64,000 bases of DNA from Leifsonia xyli (GTDB lineage Bacteria > Actinomycetota > Actinomycetes > Actinomycetales > Microbacteriaceae), in contig QFQR01000006.1 in NCBI GenBank assembly GCA_003243275.1, positions 297,005-361,004 of the forward strand, given 5' to 3'. How positions within the stretch are numbered: position 1 is the first letter of the stretch; every line of letters starts with the position of its first letter. Positions 51,934-60,119 of this stretch are shown one piece after another. The translations under genes were made by a program, and so were the position numbers. Under the pieces are notes generated by a model, which saw nothing but the letters and a program-made list of their open reading frames with translations, was not told the origin of the DNA and searched no databases.

Positions 51934-52803
51934 TCAGTATGCGGAGGCGAAATCCGGGTCGCTCAGCGCGATCGCGGCGAGCGCTCCGAAGAAGATGATG
52001 CCGGCGATCACGCCCGCGGAGAGCGGCACGTAGAAGGCGATCTTCTTCTTCACGATCAGCAGGATCGAGACCCCGAGCGCGACCAGGTAGAGCAGCACGT
52101 GGCTCACGATGATCACCATCGGGCCGGCGCCGACGGTTCCGTTGAAGCCGTCGTATCCCTGCTGGCGGAAGACCTCGTCGACGAGCGCGGGCTGGGTGAA
52201 CAACCAGCCGTAGAGCACACCGCCGAGCATCCCGAACAGACCCATCACGAGCAGGATGATCGTGAGCACGACATCCCAGACGCGACGGCGCGGCAGGGGA
52301 GCGCCGGCGAAGCCGGGCTGGCCGTAGACCGGCTGGGGGTACGCCTGCTGCGGGTAGCCCTGCTGCTGCGGGTAGCCCTGTTGCGGGTACTGGGGGTAGC
52401 CCTGCTGCGTCGGGTAGCCCGGCGTCTGCTGGGGATAGCCCTGCTGCGTCGGGTAGCCGGGGGTCTGCTGGGGGTAGCCCTGCTGCGCCGGATACGCGGG
52501 CGCGGCGGGATAGCCGGGGGCCTGCTGCGGGGCCTCGGCGGCTGCCGGGTATCCGGGCGCGGCGGGTGCCGACGCGGCACCGGCATAGGTGGCCGGTTGT
52601 CCCGGCGCCGCGGGGATGCCGTCAGGCACGGCGGGCGCGGCAACCGGCGCGGCGGGCGCGGCGACCGCGGACTCGACGGGCGCGAACTCCCCGTAGCGCG
52701 GCGCGGCCACGGGCTCCGCGGGAGCGGCGGGCGCAGCGGGTGCGGATGCGGGAGCAGCGGTTTCGGGTGCGGGCGGGACGGGCGGCGTGGTCGGCTCGGA
52801 CAT
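51934..52803 (-). CDS. Pro/Ala- and GYPQQ-rich membrane protein (DUF6264/DUF4190-like)
   Basis: A 289-residue protein of unknown function. The first 100 residues are Pro/Ala-rich, then GYP-type repeats follow, with two copies of a 13-residue unit (GYPQQTPGYPTQQ), and then about three transmembrane helices (from RRRVWDVVLTIILLV to the end). Such layouts are common in actinobacterial envelope proteins; the tail may be extracytoplasmic or intracellular. ATG at 52803 is 6 nt after TAGGGT on the minus strand, so probably leaderless. It interrupts the arg genes. Confidence 0.75.
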   Translation of the reverse strand: MSEPTTPPVPPAPETAAPASAPAAPAAPAEPVAAPRYGEFAPVESAVAAPAAPVAAPAVPDGIPAAPGQPATYAGAASAPAAPGYPAAAEAPQQAPGYPAAPAYPAQQGYPQQTPGYPTQQGYPQQTPGYPTQQGYPQYPQQGYPQQQGYPQQAYPQPVYGQPGFAGAPLPRRRVWDVVLTIILLVMGLFGMLGGVLYGWLFTQPALVDEVFRQQGYDGFNGTVGAGPMVIIVSHVLLYLVALGVSILLIVKKKIAFYVPLSAGVIAGIIFFGALAAIALSDPDFASAY

Positions 52804-52866
52804 GACGCAACCCTATCCGGGCCGGTCGACTTCTAGACTGGAGGCGACACGAGGAGACCGGAACAG

Positions 52867-54330
52867 ATGGCACTTGGCCTCACCCCCGAGGGCACCGACG
52901 ATCGCACCGCACAGGATCGCACCCCCGACGGCCGGGCCGGCGGCGCGAGCCTCTGGGGCGGCCGCTTCGCGAGCGGGCCGTCGCCCGAGCTCCAGGAGCT
53001 CAGCCGCTCGACCCACTTCGACTGGGAGCTGGCTCCCTACGATCTGCAGGGTTCGCGCGCGCACGCGCGTGCGCTCGCCGCGGCAGGGTTCCTCGACGAC
53101 GACGAGTTGACGCGGATGCTCGACGGCATCGGAGTGATCGATCGCGGCATCCGCGACGGCGTCATCCGTCCGCTTCCCGAAGACGAGGACGTGCACTTCG
53201 CCCTCGAGCGCGAGTTGGTCGCCATTCTCGGAGCCGAGCTGGGCGGCAAGCTGCGGGCGGGTCGCAGTCGCAACGATCAGATCGCGACGCTCGTGCGGCT
53301 CTACCTGCTCGACCACGCCGCACGCGTCCGGCACCTCGTGGTGCAGCTCATCGACGCGCTCGTCGCGCAGGCCGAGGCGCATCCGGCCGCGGTGATGCCG
53401 GGGCGCACCCACCTGCAGCACGCCCAGCCGCTGCTGCTCGCCCACCATCTCCTCGCGCACGCCTGGCCTCTGGTGCGCGACCTCGAGCGGCTGCGTGATT
53501 GGCGGGTTCGCGCGACCGAGTCGCCGTATGGTGCGGGGGCGGTCGCGGGCGGGGCGCTGGGTCTCGACCCCGTGCCGATCGCGACCGAGCTCGGGCTCGC
53601 GCATCCGATGCCGAACTCGATCGACGCGACCTCCAGTCGCGACGTGGTCGCCGAGTTCGCCTACATCGCGGCCCAACTCGGCATCGATCTCTCCCGGCTC
53701 GCCGAGGAGATCATCATCTGGAACACCCGCGAGTTCGGCTTCGTGCGACTGCACGACGGCTTCTCGACCGGGTCCTCGATCATGCCCCAGAAGAAGAACC
53801 CCGACATCGCCGAGCTGGCCCGCGGCAAGTCGGGGCGACTCATCGGCAATCTCACGGGCCTGCTCGCGACCCTCAAGGGCCTCCCGCTCGCCTACAACCG
53901 CGACCTGCAGGAGGACAAGGAGCCGGTCTTCGATTCGGTGCGCACCCTCGAGGTGCTGCTGCCCGCCTTCGCGGGCATGGTCGCGACGCTCGAGTTCGAC
54001 ACCGAGCGGATGGCCGAGCTCGCCCCGCAGGGCTTCTCACTCGCCACCGACGTCGCCGACCACCTCGTGCGCCGGGGCGTGCCGTTCCGGGAGGCGCACG
54101 AGATCTCCGGTGCTCTCGTGCGGTTCTGCGAGGCGGAGGGACTCGAGCTCGACGAGCCGACGGATGCGCAATACGCGGCCGTCGACGCACGGCTGACCCC
54201 CGAGGTGCGCGCCGTGCTGACGGTCGACGGCTCGATCGCGAGTCGCGCGGGCACGGGCGGCACCGCGCCCCCGCGCGTCGCCGAACAACTCGCGGCGCTT
54301 GTCGCGCGGGTCGCGGCGGTGTCCGCATGA
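52867..54330 (+). CDS. argH: Argininosuccinate lyase
   Basis: Splits argininosuccinate to arginine and fumarate, the last step of the pathway. It has 487 residues. The fumarase-superfamily signature GSSIMPQKKNPD is at about 302-313; RAGRSRNDQIATLVRLYL and GRTHLQHAQP are the other conserved blocks. The first 25 residues are a non-conserved extension before SLWGGRFASG. TAGACT (52834-52839) is a likely -10 and GAGGAGA a ribosome site, so this gene has a leader and its own promoter, apart from argCJBDF. Confidence 0.95.
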   Translation: MALGLTPEGTDDRTAQDRTPDGRAGGASLWGGRFASGPSPELQELSRSTHFDWELAPYDLQGSRAHARALAAAGFLDDDELTRMLDGIGVIDRGIRDGVIRPLPEDEDVHFALERELVAILGAELGGKLRAGRSRNDQIATLVRLYLLDHAARVRHLVVQLIDALVAQAEAHPAAVMPGRTHLQHAQPLLLAHHLLAHAWPLVRDLERLRDWRVRATESPYGAGAVAGGALGLDPVPIATELGLAHPMPNSIDATSSRDVVAEFAYIAAQLGIDLSRLAEEIIIWNTREFGFVRLHDGFSTGSSIMPQKKNPDIAELARGKSGRLIGNLTGLLATLKGLPLAYNRDLQEDKEPVFDSVRTLEVLLPAFAGMVATLEFDTERMAELAPQGFSLATDVADHLVRRGVPFREAHEISGALVRFCEAEGLELDEPTDAQYAAVDARLTPEVRAVLTVDGSIASRAGTGGTAPPRVAEQLAALVARVAAVSA

Positions 54331-54497
54331 CGCTCTCCGGCAAGGGCGACCCGCGTGCGCGTCGCGAGCACGCCAAGAACTACCGCCGCGGTCTCGATGA
54401 GCGTCGCCCCTGGGTGCGCTGGCTGCTGATCGGCGTCGCGGTCGTCATCGTGGCGGGCGTGCTCGTCTACGCGATCGTCTCCGGGGTCGGCGTCTGA
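54327..54497 (+). CDS. Small single-helix membrane protein
   Basis: A 56-residue protein. A charged N-terminus (KGDPRARREHAKNYRRGLDERR) is followed by one transmembrane helix (about 30-53). It is coupled to argH by ATGA and its stop overlaps the CTG start of the glycosylase gene, so it is placed in a translated chain. I do not recognise a family; the positive-inside rule puts the N-terminus in the cytoplasm. Confidence 0.75.
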   Translation: MTLSGKGDPRARREHAKNYRRGLDERRPWVRWLLIGVAVVIVAGVLVYAIVSGVGV

Positions 54498-55099
54498 ACC
54501 TCGCCGAGCTGCTGTCCCGGCCAGCCGACGAGGTCGCACCGCTGCTGCTCGGCGCGGTGCTGACCGGACGCGGTGTCGCGGTGCGCCTCACCGAGGTCGA
54601 GGCCTACCTCGGCGAGGCGGACCCCGGATCCCATGCCTTCCGCGGCATCACCCCGCGCACCCGCACGATGTTCGGCGAGCCTGGCCACCTCTATGTCTAT
54701 TTCAGCTACGGCATGCACAACTGCGCGAACATCGTCTGCTCCCCGCCCGGCACCGCGAGCGCCGTGCTGCTGCGCGCCGGCGAGGTGGTCGAGGGGGTCG
54801 ATCTGGCGCGCGAGCGGCGCGGGGCCGCGCGCACGGATGCGGAGCTCGCCCGCGGCCCGGCCCGCCTCACCCGGGCCCTCGGCATCGCGCTCACGGACGA
54901 CACGGCGGCCCTCGACGGCGCTCCGTTCGCGCTCGCGCTCGCGCCGCATCCGCCGCCCGCGGCGACCGGCCCGCGTGTCGGGGTGTCGGGGGAGGGCGGC
55001 TCGGATGCGTTCCCGCTGAGGTTCTGGATCCCCGGCGACCCGACCGTCTCGGTCTACCGCCGCTCGGCGCCCCGCAGGCGCACTACCTCGCGACCGTGA
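54494..55099 (+). CDS. DNA-3-methyladenine glycosylase (Mpg/AAG), apparent CTG start
   Basis: Removes alkylated purines for base-excision repair. It has 201 residues. The catalytic glutamate lies in LTEVEAYLG, with HAFRGITPRT and YFSYGMHNCANIV as further family blocks. Homologous N-termini carry a helix of the type LAELLSRPADEVAPLLLG, which here lies upstream of the first usual start codon (GTG 54557). The only start that includes it is CTG at 54494, overlapping the previous stop as CTGA. The end overlaps a convergent gene by 17 bp. Confidence 0.85.
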   Translation: MNLAELLSRPADEVAPLLLGAVLTGRGVAVRLTEVEAYLGEADPGSHAFRGITPRTRTMFGEPGHLYVYFSYGMHNCANIVCSPPGTASAVLLRAGEVVEGVDLARERRGAARTDAELARGPARLTRALGIALTDDTAALDGAPFALALAPHPPPAATGPRVGVSGEGGSDAFPLRFWIPGDPTVSVYRRSAPRRRTTSRP

Positions 55100-55655
55100 C
55101 CACGACGAGCACCGCGCAGGCGCTCGCCCACAGCATGCTCGCGAGGGTGCCGATGATGAAGCGTTCGCGGGCGGCAGCGGAGTCCAGTTCCGAGAAGCGG
55201 CCGAGGCCCTTGATCGCGATGAGCGCCGCGATCACCTCTGGCCGTCCGAGCGCGATCGCCCCCACGATGGCGGCGCGCTCCAGCAGCCCGATCGTGGTGC
55301 CGCCGCGCAGCACCTCGACGTCTTCGCCCGTGCGTTCACGGCGGATGAGGATGCCGCCGTGCGCGCCGCGCCGTGTGGTCTCGCGGGTCGCGAGGTCGAG
55401 CACGTGCACGGTGAGCGGGCTGCCGGCGAGGATGCCGAGGATCGCGATGCCGAGCGCGAGCACGACCGCGTAGGGGTGCGGATCCGGCAGCAGGCGGATG
55501 TCGAAGGCGGCCGCGAGCAGTCCGCCTCCGACGGGCACGAGGGCGAGCAGCGCGAGCCGCGGCCGCCCGAGGCGCACCGAGAACACGGTCGCGACGATGC
55601 CGCCCGCGATGACGAGCACGGCGAGCGCCCAGAACAGGTAGTCGATGACGATCAT
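55083..55655 (-). CDS. Membrane protein of unknown function, partner of SatD-like gene
   Basis: A 190-residue protein with about four hydrophobic helices: three near the N-terminus (to ~85) and one at the C-terminus. The middle soluble part ends in ALIAIKGLGRFSELDSAAARERFIIGTLAS. It lies 9 bp after the SatD-like gene on the same strand, so the two are probably one unit. No enzyme motif is seen. ATG at 55655; a GAGGAG site lies 8 nt upstream. Confidence 0.75.
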   Translation of the reverse strand: MIVIDYLFWALAVLVIAGGIVATVFSVRLGRPRLALLALVPVGGGLLAAAFDIRLLPDPHPYAVVLALGIAILGILAGSPLTVHVLDLATRETTRRGAHGGILIRRERTGEDVEVLRGGTTIGLLERAAIVGAIALGRPEVIAALIAIKGLGRFSELDSAAARERFIIGTLASMLWASACAVLVVVTVAR

Positions 55656-55664
55656 GCGCGCTCC

Positions 55665-56285
55665 TCAGCCCTCGATGGACTTTCCTGCGGTGCTCTGGTT
55701 CGCGAGGTCGAGCAGTTCCGCGATCGCCTCCCGGGAGGCGGCATCCGACCGCACCCCCGCGGCGATCGCCCTCTTGCTGGTCGCCTGCGGGGTGACCCCG
55801 AGTCGTTCGGCGGCCTCCGCCTGGGTGAGTCCGGACTCGACGAGATCGTACAGTTCCCAGCCCGCGGGGGAGCGGCGCTCGCGCAGCAGCAGCAGCAGGT
55901 CGAGCATCGACTGCACGGTCGTCGCGCTCGGACGGATGCCGTCGCCGGCGACCGCGACGCGTCCCGGGCGGCGCTTGGCGGCATCCACCGCGTCCCTGGC
56001 GGCGATGAGCGCCTCGCCCGTCGCGGCGCGCGTGGTGGTGGGCAGCGGGGTGCGCACCGTGCCGATGCCGAGTCCCACGCTCCACCGGCCGGTGCGGGCG
56101 AGCGCGAGCGCGAGCGCGAGCGCGGTCGCGGCGTCGTCGGTGAGCGCCTGGATCTCGTCGCCCGCGGTGCGATCGGGGGCGAGTGCGAGCCGACCGGCTC
56201 CCACGCGGGTGAGCAGGGCGAGGCCGTCGTCGGCGAGGTCGGGTCCGTGGCGGCTGTCGATCTGGTCGGCGGTGATCGCGAACAT
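55665..56285 (-). CDS. SatD-like helix-turn-helix protein
   Basis: A 206-residue protein. The N-terminal half (AITADQIDSR, then WSVGLGIGTV) resembles SatD proteins of streptococci. The C-terminal part has a clear helix-turn-helix (ESGLTQAEAAERLGVTPQATSKRAIAAG). A GAGGAGG ribosome site precedes ATG; TTGATT, 18 bp and TAGGCT on the minus strand form a promoter. A palindrome TGATC CTC GATCA (56316-56328) in that spacer may be its operator, giving autoregulation. Confidence 0.7.
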   Translation of the reverse strand: MFAITADQIDSRHGPDLADDGLALLTRVGAGRLALAPDRTAGDEIQALTDDAATALALALALARTGRWSVGLGIGTVRTPLPTTTRAATGEALIAARDAVDAAKRRPGRVAVAGDGIRPSATTVQSMLDLLLLLRERRSPAGWELYDLVESGLTQAEAAERLGVTPQATSKRAIAAGVRSDAASREAIAELLDLANQSTAGKSIEG

Positions 56286-56315
56286 GGATTCCTCCTCGCA
56301 TCAAGCCTAGAAGGA

Positions 56316-56328
56316 TGATCCTCGATCA
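56316..56328. promoter_or_regulatory. Candidate operator of the SatD-like gene
   Basis: Perfect inverted repeat TGATC CTC GATCA in an AT-rich stretch, lying between the -35 (TTGATT) and -10 (TAGGCT) of the minus-strand promoter. A plausible autoregulatory site for the helix-turn-helix protein encoded just downstream; inferred only. Confidence 0.45.
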
Positions 56329-56364
56329 ATCAACCCCTCAAGCTAGATTGCTCGGAGATCAACC

Positions 56365-58236
56365 TCACCACCCGCCCGCGCCGCCGCCGCCCCCGCCGCC
56401 GCCCGCGAACCCTCCACCGCCCGAGCCGCCCGAGAAGCTGCTGCCCCCGGAGCTCGACCACGACGAGGCCGAGGTCACCGGGGGAGTCGTCGCGAAGCTC
56501 GCCGCCGTATAGCCGGCCGCGAACGAGGAGAGACTCGTGCCGGTGAAGGTCTGCGCGAGCTCGCTCGGCGTCGTGGCGTACATCGTGCCCAGCTCGCGCT
56601 GCCAGCTGGCTTCGATCCCGAACAGGATCGCGTAGGGGAGCAGCCCCTCGTTCAGCCTCACGACGGCCTCCCGATCACCCGTATCGACGGGGGTGCGTTC
56701 GGCACCCTCCGGGCTCTGCAGCACCCGGATGCGATCCGCCTCGGCGAGCTCGAGGTAGTCGCGGATGCCATCCAGGTGCTCGCGCGCGAGCGCACCCTCG
56801 CGGGTGAGCACCGCCGGGGCGCCCGCGTAGCCGAAGATCAGGATGCCGCCCACCAGCACCGCGATGGTCTGCCAGATCAGCAGGCCCGTGCCCGCCTCCG
56901 CATCCGCCGCCCAGAACGCCACGACGATCGCCGCCAGGCCGTTCACGAACAGCGCGATCCGCACGACCGTCGTCCACGGTGAGCGCGGGGTCACCCGGTA
57001 GCGGGTGCTCACCTCGGTGCGAACCTTGGCGCGCAGCGACTCGATCCGATCCCCGAGCTTCCGGTCGGCGGTGTCGAGCGTGACGGTCGTTCCGGCCTTG
57101 GTGCTGCCGAAGATCGTCGCGACGGCGATCGCGTCGTCCCGCTCCAGCACCGAGGCGTCATCGAGCTCGAGCCGGTAGCGGGCCTTCTCCTCCGCGCCCC
57201 GGTCGATGAGCCGCGCGGCGCGGGTCACCACCAACTGCACGAACTGCGCGGGGAGTCCGCGATCCTCGCGGTCGAGCAGCAGCGCCGCCTCCATGACGCC
57301 CAGCTCCGGGTAGCCCTCGTACTGCGGCACGACGATGCCGCGCCCCCGCGCATCCCGGAACACCCGCAGCCGCAACCAGAGCACCACGATCAGGCAGGCG
57401 AGTGCGACCCCCACCAGCACCCAGGGGATCAGCCGCACGATCCAGGAGTCGCTCGGCAGCGGGGGTGTGCGGAAGGTGTCCGGCAGGAAGCCGATCGACC
57501 AGGTGACCGTGGCGAAGGGGCCGACCTCCGTCGCGCTCGCGCTCGCGCCGACATCGCTGAGTTCGAGGGGGCACTGCGTCGTCGCGCCGTAGGTGCCCAC
57601 GTAGCAGGCGGCCTCCCCGCTGAGCGAGCCGCGCAGCTCGGGGGCGAGCGTCAGCTCGGCCGTGACGCGCGCATAGGGCTGGGCGCTGCCGGTGCCGTTG
57701 ACGTCCCAGAAGAACTCCTGCACCCCGGTGTCGTCGAAGGAGCGCACGACATCGCGCATCGTGTACTCGATGACGTAGCCCTGGCGTCCGTGCACGTAGC
57801 GATCGGCGTCGCCGATGCGGATCACGAGGAAGTCGCCGTCGTCCGACAGCGTGTAGCTCAGCGGGGTGCCCGACTCGTCGGTCACCGAGCTGATCTGCAA
57901 CCCGAGGTCCGAGCCCGCGTACTCGCGCGGGATGGCGCGCTCGATCCCGTGGTTCTGGTCGGACTGCGGAAACCGGGCGACGAGGGTCTCCACGACGCGC
58001 AGCGTCGAGGCGCGGTCGGCGTCGCGGCCGAGTGCGTACCTGGCGTCGAAGGAGTCGAAGGTGAAGTCGTCGACGCCGTCACGCGTCCAGGCGGCCGCTG
58101 GCGCGGCGGGCGCGGCACGCGAGGCATCGTCCGCGGTGACGGCGGATGCCGAGGCGGCGGGCGAGAGCAGCACCGCTGCGAGGATCGCGGTGGCGAGCGC
58201 GCGGACGCACAAGCGGAGGCGGTGGTGGTCGCGCAC
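56365..58236 (-). CDS. DUF2207 predicted membrane protein
   Basis: A 623-residue envelope protein of unknown role. It has a signal peptide (about 10-32, ending SASA), an extracytoplasmic beta-rich DUF2207 domain (about 50-270), a transmembrane helix, a cytoplasmic stretch, two more helices near 430-475, and a C-terminal region ending in a long Gly/Ser-rich tail (SGGSGGGGFAGGGG). The Gly-rich end is typical of DUF2207 proteins. GTG at 58236 is 6 nt after TAGGCT on the minus strand. Divergent from tyrS. Confidence 0.88.
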   Translation of the reverse strand: MRDHHRLRLCVRALATAILAAVLLSPAASASAVTADDASRAAPAAPAAAWTRDGVDDFTFDSFDARYALGRDADRASTLRVVETLVARFPQSDQNHGIERAIPREYAGSDLGLQISSVTDESGTPLSYTLSDDGDFLVIRIGDADRYVHGRQGYVIEYTMRDVVRSFDDTGVQEFFWDVNGTGSAQPYARVTAELTLAPELRGSLSGEAACYVGTYGATTQCPLELSDVGASASATEVGPFATVTWSIGFLPDTFRTPPLPSDSWIVRLIPWVLVGVALACLIVVLWLRLRVFRDARGRGIVVPQYEGYPELGVMEAALLLDREDRGLPAQFVQLVVTRAARLIDRGAEEKARYRLELDDASVLERDDAIAVATIFGSTKAGTTVTLDTADRKLGDRIESLRAKVRTEVSTRYRVTPRSPWTTVVRIALFVNGLAAIVVAFWAADAEAGTGLLIWQTIAVLVGGILIFGYAGAPAVLTREGALAREHLDGIRDYLELAEADRIRVLQSPEGAERTPVDTGDREAVVRLNEGLLPYAILFGIEASWQRELGTMYATTPSELAQTFTGTSLSSFAAGYTAASFATTPPVTSASSWSSSGGSSFSGGSGGGGFAGGGGGGGGAGGW

Positions 58237-58274
58237 GGCCCGAGCCTAGCGAGATGACGCGATAGCCTGACCGG

Positions 58275-59582
58275 GTGCCCGCATCCGAGAACCTGAGCGC
58301 GCAGCGCAACGATCCGAGCTTCCCCGATGTCTGGGAGGAGTTGAGCTGGCGCGGACTCGTTCACGTGTCGACCGACGCCGACGCGCTCAAGGAGTTGCTG
58401 GCAGGCCCGCCCATCGTCTTCTACTGCGGCTTCGATCCGACGGCGCCGAGCCTGCACCTCGGCAACCTGGTGCAGATCCTCGTGCTGCGCCGACTCCAGC
58501 TCGCGGGGCACCGGCCGCTCGGGCTGGTGGGCGGCTCGACGGGGCTCATCGGGGATCCCCGTCCGAGCGCCGAGCGCACACTGAACGATCGCGCGACGGT
58601 CGCCGACTGGGTCGACAGGCTGCGCGGGCAGATCGAGCCCTTCCTGTCGTTCGAGGGCGACAACGCCGCACGCATGGTCAACAACCTGGATTGGACAGCG
58701 CCGCTCAGCGCGATCGACTTCCTCCGCGAGATCGGCAAGCACTTCCGCGTCGGCACGATGCTGAAGAAGGATGCCGTGGCCGCCCGACTGAACTCGGACG
58801 CCGGCATCAGCTACACGGAGTTCAGCTACCAGCTCCTGCAGGGCATGGACTTCCTCGAGCTGTACAGGCAGTACGGATGCGTGCTGCAGACCGGCGGCTC
58901 CGACCAGTGGGGCAACCTCACGAGCGGCACCGATCTCATCCACCGCGTCGAGGGGGTGAGCGTGCACGCGATCGGCACGCCGCTCATCACCAACTCGGAC
59001 GGCACCAAGTTCGGCAAGAGCGAGGGCAACGCCATCTGGCTCGATCCCGAGCTGTGCAGTCCGTACCGCTTCTACCAGTTCTGGCTCAACACCGACGACG
59101 CCGACGTGGTGGGAAGGCTCAAGGTGTTCACCTTCCTCAGCCGGGCAGAGATCGAGGTGCTCGCGAGCCAGGTGCGGGAGGAACCGTTCCGCCGCGAGGC
59201 GCAGCGCACGCTCGCGCGCACGGTGACGACCCTGGTGCACGGTGCGGAGGCGACGGATGCGGTGATCGCGGCGTCGGAGGCGCTCTTCGGGCAGGGGGAG
59301 CTGGGCGCGCTCGACGCCGCGACCCTCGCGGCCGCGGTCGACGAACTGCCGAACGTCGTCCTCGGGAGCGGGGCGCTCGTAGTGCAGGCCCTGGTGGACA
59401 CGGGGCTCACCACGAGCATCTCGGATGCCAGGCGGGCGATCGCTCAGGGCGGCGTCTACCTCAACAACGTGAAGGTGGACGACGAGGCGGCGACTCTCGC
59501 GGATGCCGCGCTCGCGGGCGGTCGTGCCGTGCTGCGGCGGGGCAAGAAGACCCTCGCCGGCGTCATCCTGAGCGGCGGCTAG
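58275..59582 (+). CDS. tyrS: Tyrosine-tRNA ligase
   Basis: Class I synthetase charging tRNA-Tyr. It has 435 residues. The HIGH motif is HLGN (about 61-64), the KMSKS motif is KFGKS, and a C-terminal S4 RNA-binding domain (SDARRAIAQGGVYLNN) is present. GTG at 58275 follows TAGCCT (58263-58268) with 6 nt and no ribosome site. No T-box is possible with a leaderless start. The rRNA operon follows. Confidence 0.95.
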   Translation: MPASENLSAQRNDPSFPDVWEELSWRGLVHVSTDADALKELLAGPPIVFYCGFDPTAPSLHLGNLVQILVLRRLQLAGHRPLGLVGGSTGLIGDPRPSAERTLNDRATVADWVDRLRGQIEPFLSFEGDNAARMVNNLDWTAPLSAIDFLREIGKHFRVGTMLKKDAVAARLNSDAGISYTEFSYQLLQGMDFLELYRQYGCVLQTGGSDQWGNLTSGTDLIHRVEGVSVHAIGTPLITNSDGTKFGKSEGNAIWLDPELCSPYRFYQFWLNTDDADVVGRLKVFTFLSRAEIEVLASQVREEPFRREAQRTLARTVTTLVHGAEATDAVIAASEALFGQGELGALDAATLAAAVDELPNVVLGSGALVVQALVDTGLTTSISDARRAIAQGGVYLNNVKVDDEAATLADAALAGGRAVLRRGKKTLAGVILSGG

Positions 59583-60119
59583 ACCCAGCGAACAGGCGCG
59601 ACACGCCCGGGATGCGGCCAAGATTTGGCGCGAGGCCGGATCCCACGTAATGTTCTATCTGTTCGCCCCAAAGGGAAGAGCGAAGCGGCCGAAAGGCCCC
59701 GCCCCCTCAAGCGGAGAAACAAACCCCCATCTGAATCGGATCCAGCATCCGTGTGACCATATGGTCTAGGATGGGAATCCTCCTCTCGGAGACCGCGGTC
59801 ATCGACGGAAGCCCGGAGCATCGCTCCCGGCGCGTCGGTTTGACAGACGGAACGAGAAGGCTAGGATGGAGAAGTTGCCCTGAAGGCGAGCCGGAGACGG
59901 TGAGCGACAGGAGCGCCCGATCCTTGAGAACTCAACAGCGTGCACTATGTCAAATGCCAAAAACCTCGACTGGTGACCTCGGTCATCAGAGAGATTCCTT
60001 TGGATTGACGGATTGTCAGTAGACGATCCTTTCAGTCAGATCAACTCGTGCGATCCCCGGTTTTCCCCGGGGTGAGCGCAACGGTTCTGCCGGCGGCTTC
60101 GGTCGCCGTGCTACCAAAC
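59583..60119 (+). promoter_or_regulatory. rRNA operon promoter and leader region
   Basis: A 537-bp non-coding stretch with no ORF of value. P1: TTGGCG (59625-59630), 17 bp, TAATGT (59648-59653). A palindrome GACCATATGGTC (59755-59766) directly abuts TAGGAT (59767-59772), which lacks a good -35. P3: TTGACA (59840-59845), 16 bp, TAGGAT (59862-59867), the best promoter. The leader then holds a boxA/nut-like element at 59923-59945 and stems near 60049-60118 likely used in 16S processing. Confidence 0.75.
59923..59945 (+). promoter_or_regulatory. rRNA leader antitermination-like element (first copy)
   Basis: TTGAGAACTCAACAG resembles the element TTGAGAACTACACAG in the 16S-23S spacer (61926-61940). 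Repetition of this box before both rRNA genes matches the usual position of boxA-type NusB/S10 sites in actinobacterial rrn operons. Confidence 0.6.

Noticed and set aside
54557..54559. GTG at 54557 as the start of the DNA glycosylase
   Set aside because: It would cut off the N-terminal helix shared by the family and leave a 63-bp untranslated gap unlike the tight overlaps around it.
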